Part shown: one piece after another, positions 24,726-32,103 of the stretch
Numbering within the stretch: the stretch's first letter is position 1
How the letters are laid out: each line of letters begins with the position of its first letter
Assembly (NCBI GenBank): GCA_017416765.1
Contig: JAFQBE010000015.1
Coordinates: 1-64,000, forward strand
Reading direction: 5' to 3'
DNA from: Clostridia bacterium
Lineage (GTDB): Bacteria; Bacillota; Clostridia; Oscillospirales; Acutalibacteraceae
DNA: 64,000 bases
Position numbers and translations under genes: made by a program
Notes under the pieces: model-generated
What the model was told of the DNA's origin: nothing
What the model saw: only the letters and a program-made list of their open reading frames with translations
The model's database searches: none

Positions 24726-26147
24726 TTATTTTGATTGTAAAATTATTCGTGAAATACGGAAAAGGTTTTTGAAGAAGGAAACGATTTTCTGCCAGAATGT
24801 TACATTAGATTTTAATTGCTGTGATGCAGTTATTTCATTGCCGTCAGCATCAGTTATAGCTTCGCCGTTTTCGTCAACTACCGTTGCCTTTACGGTTACA
24901 TCACCCTTTTGCACGCTTGTTACTTCGCAGGTCATACCGTCCTCACTCGGTCTGATATTCACACCCGTACCCTCAACTGTCCAAAGGATTGAATAGCCCT
25001 CGGGCAATGCTGTTTCACCAAGGTTAGCGTGTAATATAAGAGTATCGCCGTAGTTTATTGTTGTGGTAGAGGGCGTTAATATTTTTACCGTTATTTCAGA
25101 GCTTGGATTAAACTTTAAAGCGGGGCGAATGCCAAAATAGGAGTTGCTGACATTCGCGACGTTACCGAAAGATCCATTGTAAAAAATAAATCCTGCACCC
25201 TTAGAAACATAGATGGGAGTACGAATCCACCAATAGGAATTACCATTATTACGTATGTCAACACCCTGACATTTTGCATATGACGTAGGCTTTGCAACAC
25301 GTGTTGAGGAACCACTAGCAGAACTACTGAAACCGTATGATGTATTTAAGACTTCGTTAAGCGAAAGCAAAAAAATCTTATCGTAGGTTGTTGCACTGTT
25401 GAGCAAAGGATAAGGTGACAAAAAACTGGAATTGTCAAGCATTGTTATTCCGATTTGTGCTTTTTCAGCAAAAGTAAAGGCTATATTATAAAAATCGTCA
25501 TTCAGCCATGCGCGGATTGAGCTTGTTTCATAATCGCCTGCGTAATTTTTGCAGGTTGTGCTATTGAAATAGCAATATCTATCTTCATCTGATTCTGAAG
25601 AATTATAATAAATCACATTACTGTAAGCTTGGGCATCAATTACAGTTTCGCAAAGGATAAAGCCCTCTATAGGATCAAGCACACGCCATTGCAGTGGTTC
25701 ATATTTAAACCAGTAAACATTATTGGTATAATACCCATTATTATCCTGATATGAATTATATGCCGAGCAAATGTAATCTGTATAATATGGACGATACTGT
25801 GTGAATTTAACCGCACGGTATTTGGCACCATCATATGTTACATCGGCATATTTCATAAAGTCGCCGGGCTTCATCTGTCCATCAGATACACTACCGGTAC
25901 CACTGTAATAACTGTAGGAAATCCAATCAAGCGAAAGCGAATTCAAGGCAGAAAGCAAAGCAGAATCCGTAACCTCACTTTGCGGATATGAGCCAAATTC
26001 AATTATATCACCCACAGCGTATTCCGAAACATCTTTCGCCTGTACATCAGTCGCAAAAAGCAAATCTAATCCGGCGAGCTGTGTAGCGGTCAGGGTCATA
26101 ATGACAACCATAATTACTGCCAAAGATTTTTTGAACAGTTTTTTCAT
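24726..26147 (-). CDS. Secreted DUF6273-domain protein with C-terminal Ig-like domain
   Basis: A predicted exported protein of 473 residues. A signal peptide covers about residues 1-37 (hydrophobic core, then ATDVQA). Residues about 45-345 match the DUF6273 pattern: VGDIIEFGSYPQS near the start, WRVLDP, SSIRAWLNDDFYNIAF, and late YWWIRTP and GIRPAL. Residues about 355-440 form an Ig-like domain (TVKILTPSTTTINYGDTLILHA). The C-terminus ends in an amphipathic basic stretch (FFKNLFRISR). Function is unknown. It is transcribed toward the MITE-like element, which begins 11 bases after its stop and may serve as its terminator. Confidence 0.88.
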   Translation of the reverse strand: MKKLFKKSLAVIMVVIMTLTATQLAGLDLLFATDVQAKDVSEYAVGDIIEFGSYPQSEVTDSALLSALNSLSLDWISYSYYSGTGSVSDGQMKPGDFMKYADVTYDGAKYRAVKFTQYRPYYTDYICSAYNSYQDNNGYYTNNVYWFKYEPLQWRVLDPIEGFILCETVIDAQAYSNVIYYNSSESDEDRYCYFNSTTCKNYAGDYETSSIRAWLNDDFYNIAFTFAEKAQIGITMLDNSSFLSPYPLLNSATTYDKIFLLSLNEVLNTSYGFSSSASGSSTRVAKPTSYAKCQGVDIRNNGNSYWWIRTPIYVSKGAGFIFYNGSFGNVANVSNSYFGIRPALKFNPSSEITVKILTPSTTTINYGDTLILHANLGETALPEGYSILWTVEGTGVNIRPSEDGMTCEVTSVQKGDVTVKATVVDENGEAITDADGNEITASQQLKSNVTFWQKIVSFFKNLFRISRIILQSK

Positions 26148-26258
26148 AAAAATTATCCCCTTTCGGAAATTAAATTTATATCAAAATAAATTATGTACGC
26201 TATTGTAGGCAATGTTGTCAACTTACAGTTTATCGGATTGTTAAATACTTTGTCAAAA

Positions 26259-26306
26259 CCTCCTTTTGAAAGGAGGTGGCACAGCGTCAGCTGTGACGGA
26301 GGATTG
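26259..26306. repeat. Half-element B of the MITE-like repeat, copy 2
   Basis: These 48 bases match 24668-24715 except for one change. Its GAGGATTG end stops three bases before the stop codon of the DUF559 gene. Its stems may terminate the DUF559 transcript on the minus strand. Confidence 0.88.
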
Positions 26307-26309
26307 CCG

Positions 26310-26699
26310 CTATTTATCAATAATATCATGCACTGTATTATCTATAACCGTACACACTTCATAAAAATTTTTATTGATATCCAAATTAGAAAACCGTAAA
26401 ACTTTCAAGCCTAAGCTTTTCAGATATGCATCACGTTCAACATCTTTTGCTGTGCCTTTTTCTTCGTAATGCTGAGAACCATCAATTTCTACAACAAGCT
26501 TTGCTTTATCACAGTAAAAATCAACTATATATTCACCGATTATTCTTTGTCTGTTGAATCTTACGGGATATGTGCGCAACATTTCATACCACAGCTTATT
26601 TTCCTGCGGTGTTGCGTTTTTACGCAGTGACCCTGAAAAACCTTTTAATTTTTTATCTCTTGGTAGAAAGTTGTTTTCCGTTTTTACTTCTTTCGGCAT
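26310..26699 (-). CDS. DUF559-family (VSR/restriction-endonuclease-like) protein
   Basis: A 129-residue protein of the DUF559 family, whose fold resembles very-short-patch-repair and restriction endonucleases. The characteristic stretches are RKNATPQENKLWYEMLR (about 28-44), NRQRIIGEYIVDFYC, and LVVEIDGSQHYEEKG with the putative catalytic Asp/Glu and QH. The gene is bracketed by half-elements B (26259-26306) and A (26705-26756). The A copy supplies its ribosome binding site: on the minus strand GAGGA, the inner end of the repeat, stands eight to nine bases before the ATG. Whether it cleaves DNA or helps move the repeat is unknown. Confidence 0.88.
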   Translation of the reverse strand: MPKEVKTENNFLPRDKKLKGFSGSLRKNATPQENKLWYEMLRTYPVRFNRQRIIGEYIVDFYCDKAKLVVEIDGSQHYEEKGTAKDVERDAYLKSLGLKVLRFSNLDINKNFYEVCTVIDNTVHDIIDK

Positions 26700-26704
26700 T
26701 ATTT

Positions 26705-26756
26705 CAATCCTCAGTCACCTTCGGTGACAGCTCCTTTGAAAAGGAGCCATTGGCAA
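26705..26756. repeat. Half-element A of the MITE-like repeat, copy 2
   Basis: These 52 bases are identical to 24583-24634. The element lies five bases before the start codon of the DUF559 gene and provides its Shine-Dalgarno-like GAGGA on the minus strand. Confidence 0.9.
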
Positions 26757-26806
26757 ACAAATTTATATTGTTAAAATTTTAAACCTCACCGAAAAATTAT
26801 AACATT

Positions 26807-27685
26807 TTATTTACATCCGCCGAAAATTCTGCAATTATGTGCGCAGCCGGTTGGGGTTGCGGCGCAGCCGCCGAGTGCGGTTTCGCGCAGCTCGCCAGGC
26901 ATTTTTACGCCTATGCGAAGCATAGCCGCGGACATTTCTTCAAACGGCACTACTGCCTTTATTCCGCTCAGCGCCATTTCAGCGCAGGTAATTGCGTTTG
27001 CCGCGCCTATTGCGTTTCTGCTCTGGCACGGTGCTTCAACAAGACCCGCTATCGGGTCGCACACAAGACCAAGCAGATTGCTCAACGCGATTGAAGCGGC
27101 ATCAAAGCACTGCTGCGGTGTGCCACCCATCATAATTACCGCCGCAGCCGCAGCCATAGCCGAAGCCGAGCCGACCTCTGCCTGACAGCCTGCCTGTGCG
27201 CCCGAAACCGACGCGTGCTTCATCAACAGATAGCCTACTGCGCCCGCGGTAAACATGCCGTCAAGCAGCTGCTCTTCGGTAAGGTTAAATTCTTCTTCAA
27301 GCGCAAACAGCACCGCAGGAAGCACACCTGCCGAGCCTGCTGTAGGGGCAGCAACTATAACACCCATTGAAGCGTTCATTTCCGGCACAGCCTGCGAATA
27401 TATCAGCGCCTTTGTCATAACAGAGCCGCAGATTGATTTTCCGCTTTCCATATGTTTACTGAGCTTTTCTGCCTCGCCGCCGATAAGTCCGCCCGTTGAA
27501 GGTAAAACGGTTTTAATAGGCGTATGTGCCGAATTGCGCATAACAGAAAGTGCTTTTTTCATTTTTGCTTCTACGGTTTCGCTTTCGGTTTCGCCCAGCG
27601 TAACCTCGCGCGCAACCATAACCTGACGAATGCTCATACCTTTTTCACAAAGGGCAAGCAACTCTGACGAACTGTTAAAATCCAT
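26807..27685 (-). CDS. sdaAA: L-serine dehydratase, alpha subunit
   Basis: Iron-sulfur L-serine ammonia-lyase catalytic subunit, converting serine to pyruvate and ammonia; 292 residues. The [4Fe-4S] ligands are in the C-terminal CGGCAATPTGCAHNCRIFGG stretch. The conserved core includes GSAGVLPAVLFALEE and CQAEVGSASAMAAAA. It starts 15 bases after the beta-subunit stop codon on the same strand. The two-subunit form is typical of Clostridia and Peptoniphilus. Confidence 0.95.
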   Translation of the reverse strand: MDFNSSSELLALCEKGMSIRQVMVAREVTLGETESETVEAKMKKALSVMRNSAHTPIKTVLPSTGGLIGGEAEKLSKHMESGKSICGSVMTKALIYSQAVPEMNASMGVIVAAPTAGSAGVLPAVLFALEEEFNLTEEQLLDGMFTAGAVGYLLMKHASVSGAQAGCQAEVGSASAMAAAAAVIMMGGTPQQCFDAASIALSNLLGLVCDPIAGLVEAPCQSRNAIGAANAITCAEMALSGIKAVVPFEEMSAAMLRIGVKMPGELRETALGGCAATPTGCAHNCRIFGGCK

Positions 27686-27700
27686 AATCGCTTTACCCCC

Positions 27701-28372
27701 TTATCTTTTAACAAGCATTATATCTTTAATAGCAGGATTTTTCTTTATAACATCTACTGCCTTTTCGGTTATTTCTTCATCGGATTCAACTATTGTGTAG
27801 GCAAGTCCGCCCTTTTCCTCGCGAAAAACGCGCAGGTAGGCAATATTTACATCCCAGCTGCTGAGTACGGAAGTAATGCCCGCAACAACACCGGGGTGGT
27901 CATGCTGAATAACAATAAGCGCATGGTACTCACCCGTAAACTGAACCTTTACGCCGTTGATGCGTGTCAGCATAACCTTGCCGCCGCCGAGCGATTCGCC
28001 GCGCACGGTAAGCTGTCTGCCCGACTGACCCGTAATAAACATATCTACAGTATTCGGGTGAACATCTTCATCCTCATCGTTATTACATAAAAAACAGAAT
28101 TCAAGTCCGTTTTCTGCGGCAATACTGAACGAATCACGAATTCTTACATCGTCCGTTTCAAAACCGAGCATACCGCCGACAAGGGCTTTATCCGTACCGT
28201 GGCCCTTATATGTTTTTGCAAACGAACCGTAGAGCGTAAACTCAACGCTTTTTATCGGCTCACCTATCATTTTTTTTGCAAGCAGGGCTATGCTTGCCGC
28301 GCCCGCAGTATGCGAGCTTGAAGGACCGACCATGTTCGGACCTATTACATCAAAAACGCTGATAAATGCCAT
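27701..28372 (-). CDS. sdaAB: L-serine dehydratase, beta subunit
   Basis: Partner of SdaAA; 223 residues. The N-terminal catalytic-associated part has GPNMVGPSSSHTAGAASIAL near residue 10. The C-terminal 75 residues form an ACT domain beginning near HALIVIQHDHPGVVAGIT, a likely allosteric site for serine or another amino acid. It is the first gene of the operon and follows a structured leader with its own promoter. Confidence 0.95.
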   Translation of the reverse strand: MAFISVFDVIGPNMVGPSSSHTAGAASIALLAKKMIGEPIKSVEFTLYGSFAKTYKGHGTDKALVGGMLGFETDDVRIRDSFSIAAENGLEFCFLCNNDEDEDVHPNTVDMFITGQSGRQLTVRGESLGGGKVMLTRINGVKVQFTGEYHALIVIQHDHPGVVAGITSVLSSWDVNIAYLRVFREEKGGLAYTIVESDEEITEKAVDVIKKNPAIKDIMLVKR

Positions 28373-28546
28373 ATCTTTTTACCAACCCTTATTATTCGTT
28401 AATTATTTCAATCCGGCACATTTTCATTGCCGCCAGAGCATTTTTATGGCTTTCGGGGCAAACACTACAGCCATTAGAATATACTGCAATGGCTTATCCC
28501 CTGCCCCTTCATTTTGAAGTATATCACTTGCAAATACTGTTTTCAA
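28373..28546 (-). promoter_or_regulatory. Promoter and structured leader of sdaAB-sdaAA
   Basis: On the minus strand, TTGAAA (complement of 28541-28546), a 17-base spacer and TATACT (complement of 28518-28523) form a promoter. The leader of about 140 nt folds with an outer stem GGGGCA/TGCCCC (28455-28460 with 28502-28507) and an inner stem AGCCATT/AATGGCT (28469-28475 with 28488-28494). It also contains small overlapping reading frames, including a 16-codon one beginning MAVVFAPK and a cysteine-containing frame ending at 28392. I match it to no riboswitch class I know. Confidence 0.55.
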
Positions 28547-28599
28547 GTATTTATAATATATATTAATTCTGATAAATATTTTTTTCTTACAAAAAGCTG

Positions 28600-28628
28600 T
28601 TGAATTTTTGCTCCGCGGCATATATAAT
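28600..28628 (+). promoter_or_regulatory. Promoter of tRNA-Arg
   Basis: TTGAAT (28600-28605), 17-base spacer, TATAAT (28623-28628), about 20 bases before the mature tRNA 5' end. It is back to back with the sdaAB promoter. Confidence 0.8.
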
Positions 28629-28648
28629 ATTAAAGAAAATTTCATCAT

Positions 28649-28725
28649 CCGCCCGTAGCGAAGCTGGATATCGCAGCAGATTCCGATTCTGAAGGCCGGG
28701 GGTTCAAATCCCTCCGGGCGGGCCA
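28649..28725 (+). tRNA. tRNA-Arg (anticodon CCG)
   Basis: The cloverleaf can be drawn by hand. Acceptor CCGCCCG (28649-28655) pairs with CGGGCGG. The D-stem is GCGA/TCGC with loop AGCTGGATA. The anticodon stem is GCAGA/TCTGA (one mismatch) with loop TTCCGAT, giving CCG for the CGG codon. The T-arm is GGGGG-TTCAAAT-CCCTC. Discriminator is G and CCA (28723-28725) is encoded. Confidence 0.93.
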
Positions 28726-28747
28726 AACAGCGCCTCTTGCGAGGCTG

Positions 28748-28846
28748 AGATAAGAGATAATATTGAATAAATAATAGATAATAGTGTCCCGCTGGCTTTC
28801 GGGTGCTGTTTGGTACTATTATCTATTCTTTATTATCTCTTATCTG
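28748..28846. repeat. Long imperfect inverted repeat next to tRNA-Arg
   Basis: AGATAAGAGATAATA at 28748 and ATAATAGATAATAGT (about 28771-28785) are mirrored by ACTATTATCTATT (28814-28826) and TATTATCTCTTATCT ending near 28845. The arms are about 35 nt and are built from ATAGATA/GATAA units; the 28-nt loop contains CCCG...CGGG. It lies between the tRNA and the next gene and could form a long hairpin in that gene's leader. No function is recognised. Confidence 0.7.
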
Positions 28847-28872
28847 TTATCTGAGAAAAAAGAAGGCATATT

Positions 28873-29367
28873 ATGGGATATGAAGGTTCATGGAGCGGTA
28901 TGCGCAAATACCTTGAAAAAGAAATGCTCGCTAAAAGTTTAAAGGACAGAGTAAGGTACAACTGCACTGCATATAAGGGTATGGATGGCTGCAGAATATT
29001 TGAAGTATGTATTGATAACGGATATAAAAAGCAATTTTCCTGGGATACTTTAGCCGCAGACCTTAACAAAAAAGGATATGAAAAGCAGGATATAACATGG
29101 GATATGCTGGCAGATTATATTGAAAATAATTCCCCTGAAATACGCGATGCACACATCTGCCGCGAGTTCTGTGATGCACTGGCTTCATACCGTAACCGCG
29201 ATATAATATTCAGCCTTCAATCCGACAATCCCATACAAAGAATGTTTGCAATTCTTGACCGCCGTGTAGGCAAGCGTACACTTGAAAAGCTGAAAGGAGT
29301 ATATGATGAACAACCCGATTGGTTAAAACCGTTTTATACATTAAGATTTGAAGCTGAAAATTTATAA
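28873..29367 (+). CDS. SF0329-family protein of unknown function
   Basis: A soluble protein of 164 residues without signal peptide or membrane segment. The opening W-S-x-x-R-K-Y-L-E, the SLKDRVRY stretch and the late ILDRRVGKRTLEKL block match my recollection of the SF0329 family of uncharacterised proteins. A weak GAAGG precedes the start. It is followed by its own terminator and shares no operon with neighbours. A stress or polymorphic-toxin immunity role has been suggested for related small proteins, but nothing here shows it. Confidence 0.65.
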   Translation: MGYEGSWSGMRKYLEKEMLAKSLKDRVRYNCTAYKGMDGCRIFEVCIDNGYKKQFSWDTLAADLNKKGYEKQDITWDMLADYIENNSPEIRDAHICREFCDALASYRNRDIIFSLQSDNPIQRMFAILDRRVGKRTLEKLKGVYDEQPDWLKPFYTLRFEAENL

Positions 29368-29380
29368 TTTCATACCACTA

Positions 29381-29417
29381 AAAAGCAAGTCGAAGTATCA
29401 TCCTTCAACTTGCTTTT
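29381..29417. terminator. Bidirectional terminator after the SF0329-like gene
   Basis: AAAAGCAAGT (29381-29390) pairs with ACTTGCTTTT (29408-29417), extended inward by an interrupted GAAG/CTTC. T-rich sequence follows on the plus strand, and it also lies just after the stop of the convergent lipoprotein gene. Confidence 0.88.
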
Positions 29418-29422
29418 ATTTT

Positions 29423-30520
29423 TTATTCCACACGCATATCTATAACACAGCAATCGTTACACACTACACTTACGGTAAATTCGCCGTTATAACCTGTAAG
29501 GTCGAACCGCTGTTCGCCTTCGTAATAATAATCGCTGAGCATTTCTTCTTCATTATACAGAACAATGTTTCCGTTGCTGTCGGTTATTTTCAGGGTGTAG
29601 CCCTGCTGATAATCGTAATAATTGCCTGCACCGTCGGGGCGTATTATCAGCTTTTTTGCTGAACCGTCCGAAACAAAGGTTGCCGTTCTTTCCGTACAGT
29701 TAATTGAATTGAAGCCGAAACTTACAGGCAATGTGAGATTTTCTTCATTTTCCCATATAACATTTTCATAGCTTTTTTCAATACCTATACTGCAGCTTGC
29801 AACCGCATCAATATTGAAAACGGTAACCGTATAATCGCCCTTTGGCAGGAATGCGTGGCGCACCGCCCACTCCGTACCGAGAACATTTATGTTGCCCGAT
29901 ACTCTTTCTCCATTTGCATTTTCGATATAAAAATCGCAATTGCTTTCAAAAATACAGGCTTCTGCGCAAACGAAACGGTAGAGCGCATCTTGTGTTGCGG
30001 TAAAGCTGAATTTTGCCTGCCCTTTTGAATCCGTCACTGCTACCGCCGGATTTTCGCTGTCAAGTTCAACGGGCACGGTAGCCGTACTGTCCGGTGCAAA
30101 TGCCCATATAAGGGCAAGGCTGTCCATTTTATCGTTATACATATCAAAGCGGATTTCTGCGGTTATTTTACCCGCTTCAAAATAATATTTTTCAACATAG
30201 CCGCCGAAAACACCTGTTTCGGGGTACAGCTCTTTGCCTTTTTCATCAACAAAGGTTGCGTATGCTTCGGGCAGTAATTCGGGCCATTCTTCGTATTCAG
30301 TATAGTCGTAGCACAGCAGTTTCAGATAGCCGGGTTCCGGTACTATAAAATCCACGCGCATATTTTCTTTAGCCTGCACAGCAGGGGAATTTCCGTCCGC
30401 TACTACGGGAGTCTGTGCAAGGTCAACAGTATAGTCGGGAGTTTTACCGTATGTACAGCTGCTGAACAGCAAAAGTATACCCAAGGTGAGCCCTACCCAA
30501 AACAGCGAAAATTTTTTCAT
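29423..30520 (-). CDS. Lipoprotein of unknown function
   Basis: A 365-residue lipoprotein: residues 1-22 are a lipoprotein signal peptide ending in the lipobox LFSSC. The remaining chain is beta-rich, with two or three related sandwich-like segments (for example AVAVTDSKGQAKFSFTATQ and ITDSNGNIVLYNEEE), resembling pre-peptidase or carbohydrate-binding jelly-roll repeats. AGGAGG precedes the start. Its promoter is TTGACT (complement of 30583-30588), 17 bases, TATATT (complement of 30560-30565). No catalytic motif is recognised. Confidence 0.85.
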   Translation of the reverse strand: MKKFSLFWVGLTLGILLLFSSCTYGKTPDYTVDLAQTPVVADGNSPAVQAKENMRVDFIVPEPGYLKLLCYDYTEYEEWPELLPEAYATFVDEKGKELYPETGVFGGYVEKYYFEAGKITAEIRFDMYNDKMDSLALIWAFAPDSTATVPVELDSENPAVAVTDSKGQAKFSFTATQDALYRFVCAEACIFESNCDFYIENANGERVSGNINVLGTEWAVRHAFLPKGDYTVTVFNIDAVASCSIGIEKSYENVIWENEENLTLPVSFGFNSINCTERTATFVSDGSAKKLIIRPDGAGNYYDYQQGYTLKITDSNGNIVLYNEEEMLSDYYYEGEQRFDLTGYNGEFTVSVVCNDCCVIDMRVE

Positions 30521-30629
30521 TGCTTTTCCTCCTGATTAAAAACATTACTATGTAATTTCAATATAAGAATTCCGAGAGAAAAAGTCAATAAGGAAAGTGA
30601 AAATACACTGTTAAGAAAAAATGAGGATA

Positions 30630-31349
30630 TCATATCTGCGATTTTTCATCAGATAAAGCCGCATCTTTTTTCTTCCTTTTGTTCAAATATGAAAGCAACC
30701 GCAGCACAATAAAATTAAGTATTGATATTGCAATAAAAAACAAAACAGTAAAACCAATAATTTTGCCCGCGCCATGGCCTGAATTATTAAGAGAAAGCGC
30801 AAAGGCAACAGAAAAAATTCCACTTATGACAGGACTCAACGAAACATCGCTGAATACAGTCATTTTCTTCTTTTTTCCGAATAACGGAACATTCCACAAA
30901 TCGTTGTGCAGCATAAGCACAATTACAGTAATACCGCCCACAACTGCAATAATTGTTTCTCCCAAAATAATCTTTCGGTCTGCAGATATTATGTATTGAA
31001 CCAAAAACACCAATACTGCTGTAAAGAATGTAACAAGGAATGAAATATAGCCTGTTCTTGCAACACGCTCTCTTTCATTTCTGCTGTAATCAGCAACTTT
31101 TTTCAGCGTTTCATTGAGCTCTTTTTCTGCGTTATCCCTTTTTCTTTCGCCGTCGAGTATTTCTTTTATTTCCACACCGTAAAAATCCGCAAGCTGAATA
31201 AGCAAGCTTAAATCAGGCATATTTGATGCATTTTCCCAGCGAGAAACTGTTCTGCCTGCCACTCCGAGAAACTCTGCAAGCTGTTCCTGTGTCAATCCTT
31301 TTTCCTTACGCAGTTCTTTAAGAAACCTGCCTATTTTCTGTGTATCCAT
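30630..31349 (-). CDS. XRE-family regulator with C-terminal membrane segments
   Basis: A 239-residue protein. The start at 31349 is chosen because AAAGGAGG lies eight bases upstream; an in-frame upstream start at 31403 has no such site. Residues 6-60 form an HTH_XRE domain (LKELRKEKGLTQEQLAEFLGVAGRTVSRWEN). Four hydrophobic helices follow in residues about 105-225, so the DNA-binding domain would be held at the membrane. Membrane-attached XRE regulators of this layout are common in Clostridia, often next to transporters; none is adjacent here. Confidence 0.9.
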   Translation of the reverse strand: MDTQKIGRFLKELRKEKGLTQEQLAEFLGVAGRTVSRWENASNMPDLSLLIQLADFYGVEIKEILDGERKRDNAEKELNETLKKVADYSRNERERVARTGYISFLVTFFTAVLVFLVQYIISADRKIILGETIIAVVGGITVIVLMLHNDLWNVPLFGKKKKMTVFSDVSLSPVISGIFSVAFALSLNNSGHGAGKIIGFTVLFFIAISILNFIVLRLLSYLNKRKKKDAALSDEKSQI

Positions 31350-31463
31350 GTTTCGTGCCTCCTTTTTGCTACAAGTGTAAATCAAACAGAATAAAATTAA
31401 CACGACACAAAATGAGAAATATAAAAAACAGGCAGACTTTCCGCAAAAAGCCTGCCCGAAATA

Positions 31464-32087
31464 TTATATTATATCAGATATCACCTTTGAAAGCTCTTCT
31501 TTAATAATCTGATGACCTGCGGCTGTGGGATGAACTCCGTCAACACTCCAGTAACTTGTGTCACCGTCAGCGCAAGCCTCGTCAAATTTGTTCTGAAGCT
31601 CAACAAAGCAAAGACCGTATTTTAATGCTGCGCGCTTTGCCGCCTCACCGCGTGCTTTTACTTCTTTTTTATAATCTGACCAAAGCTCTGAAGTAGCTGA
31701 ACCCTTTAATACAAAAGGCTCCATAATTATTATTTTTATATCGGGCAGAGCTTCCTTTATTTCTTCAATCAGCATACCGTAAATCATTTCAAATTTTTTC
31801 GTATCAACACCGCATTGCATTGTAAGCTCATGTGCAACATCGTTTACACCAATGAGAATTGACATAAAATCGGGCTTTAAATTGATAATATCTTCTTTTA
31901 TCCTTGCATAAACATCGGTAATTCTGTCGCCGCTGACACCACGGTTGATAAATTTGAGCTCATCTTTTCTGCCTTTTGCAAAGTCATCACCTATAAACAA
32001 CGCATATCCGCAGCCCAAACTGAAATCATCATCGTCATCCCTGTTGGCATCGGTTATGGAATCTCCCTGAAACAAAAAAGTTTTCAT
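31464..32087 (-). CDS. SGNH/GDSL-family hydrolase
   Basis: A 207-residue esterase-like hydrolase. Block I is GDSITDANR at residues 8-16 with the catalytic serine, block II the glycine in NRGVSGDRI, block III GVNDVAHE near 80 and block V DGVHPTAAGHQII near 183 with catalytic Asp and His. No signal peptide is seen, so it is intracellular; carbohydrate-ester deacetylation is a likely but unproven role. It begins 16 bases after the CapA-like gene stop on the same strand. GAGGAG precedes the start. Confidence 0.93.
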   Translation of the reverse strand: MKTFLFQGDSITDANRDDDDDFSLGCGYALFIGDDFAKGRKDELKFINRGVSGDRITDVYARIKEDIINLKPDFMSILIGVNDVAHELTMQCGVDTKKFEMIYGMLIEEIKEALPDIKIIIMEPFVLKGSATSELWSDYKKEVKARGEAAKRAALKYGLCFVELQNKFDEACADGDTSYWSVDGVHPTAAGHQIIKEELSKVISDII

Positions 32088-32103
32088 TGTTATTTCTCCT
32101 CGT

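Noticed and set aside
28424-28726. Open frame on the minus strand with MARPEGFEPPAFR-like start
   Set aside because: It reads through the complement of tRNA-Arg(CCG); the opening residues are the familiar translation of a tRNA, not a protein.
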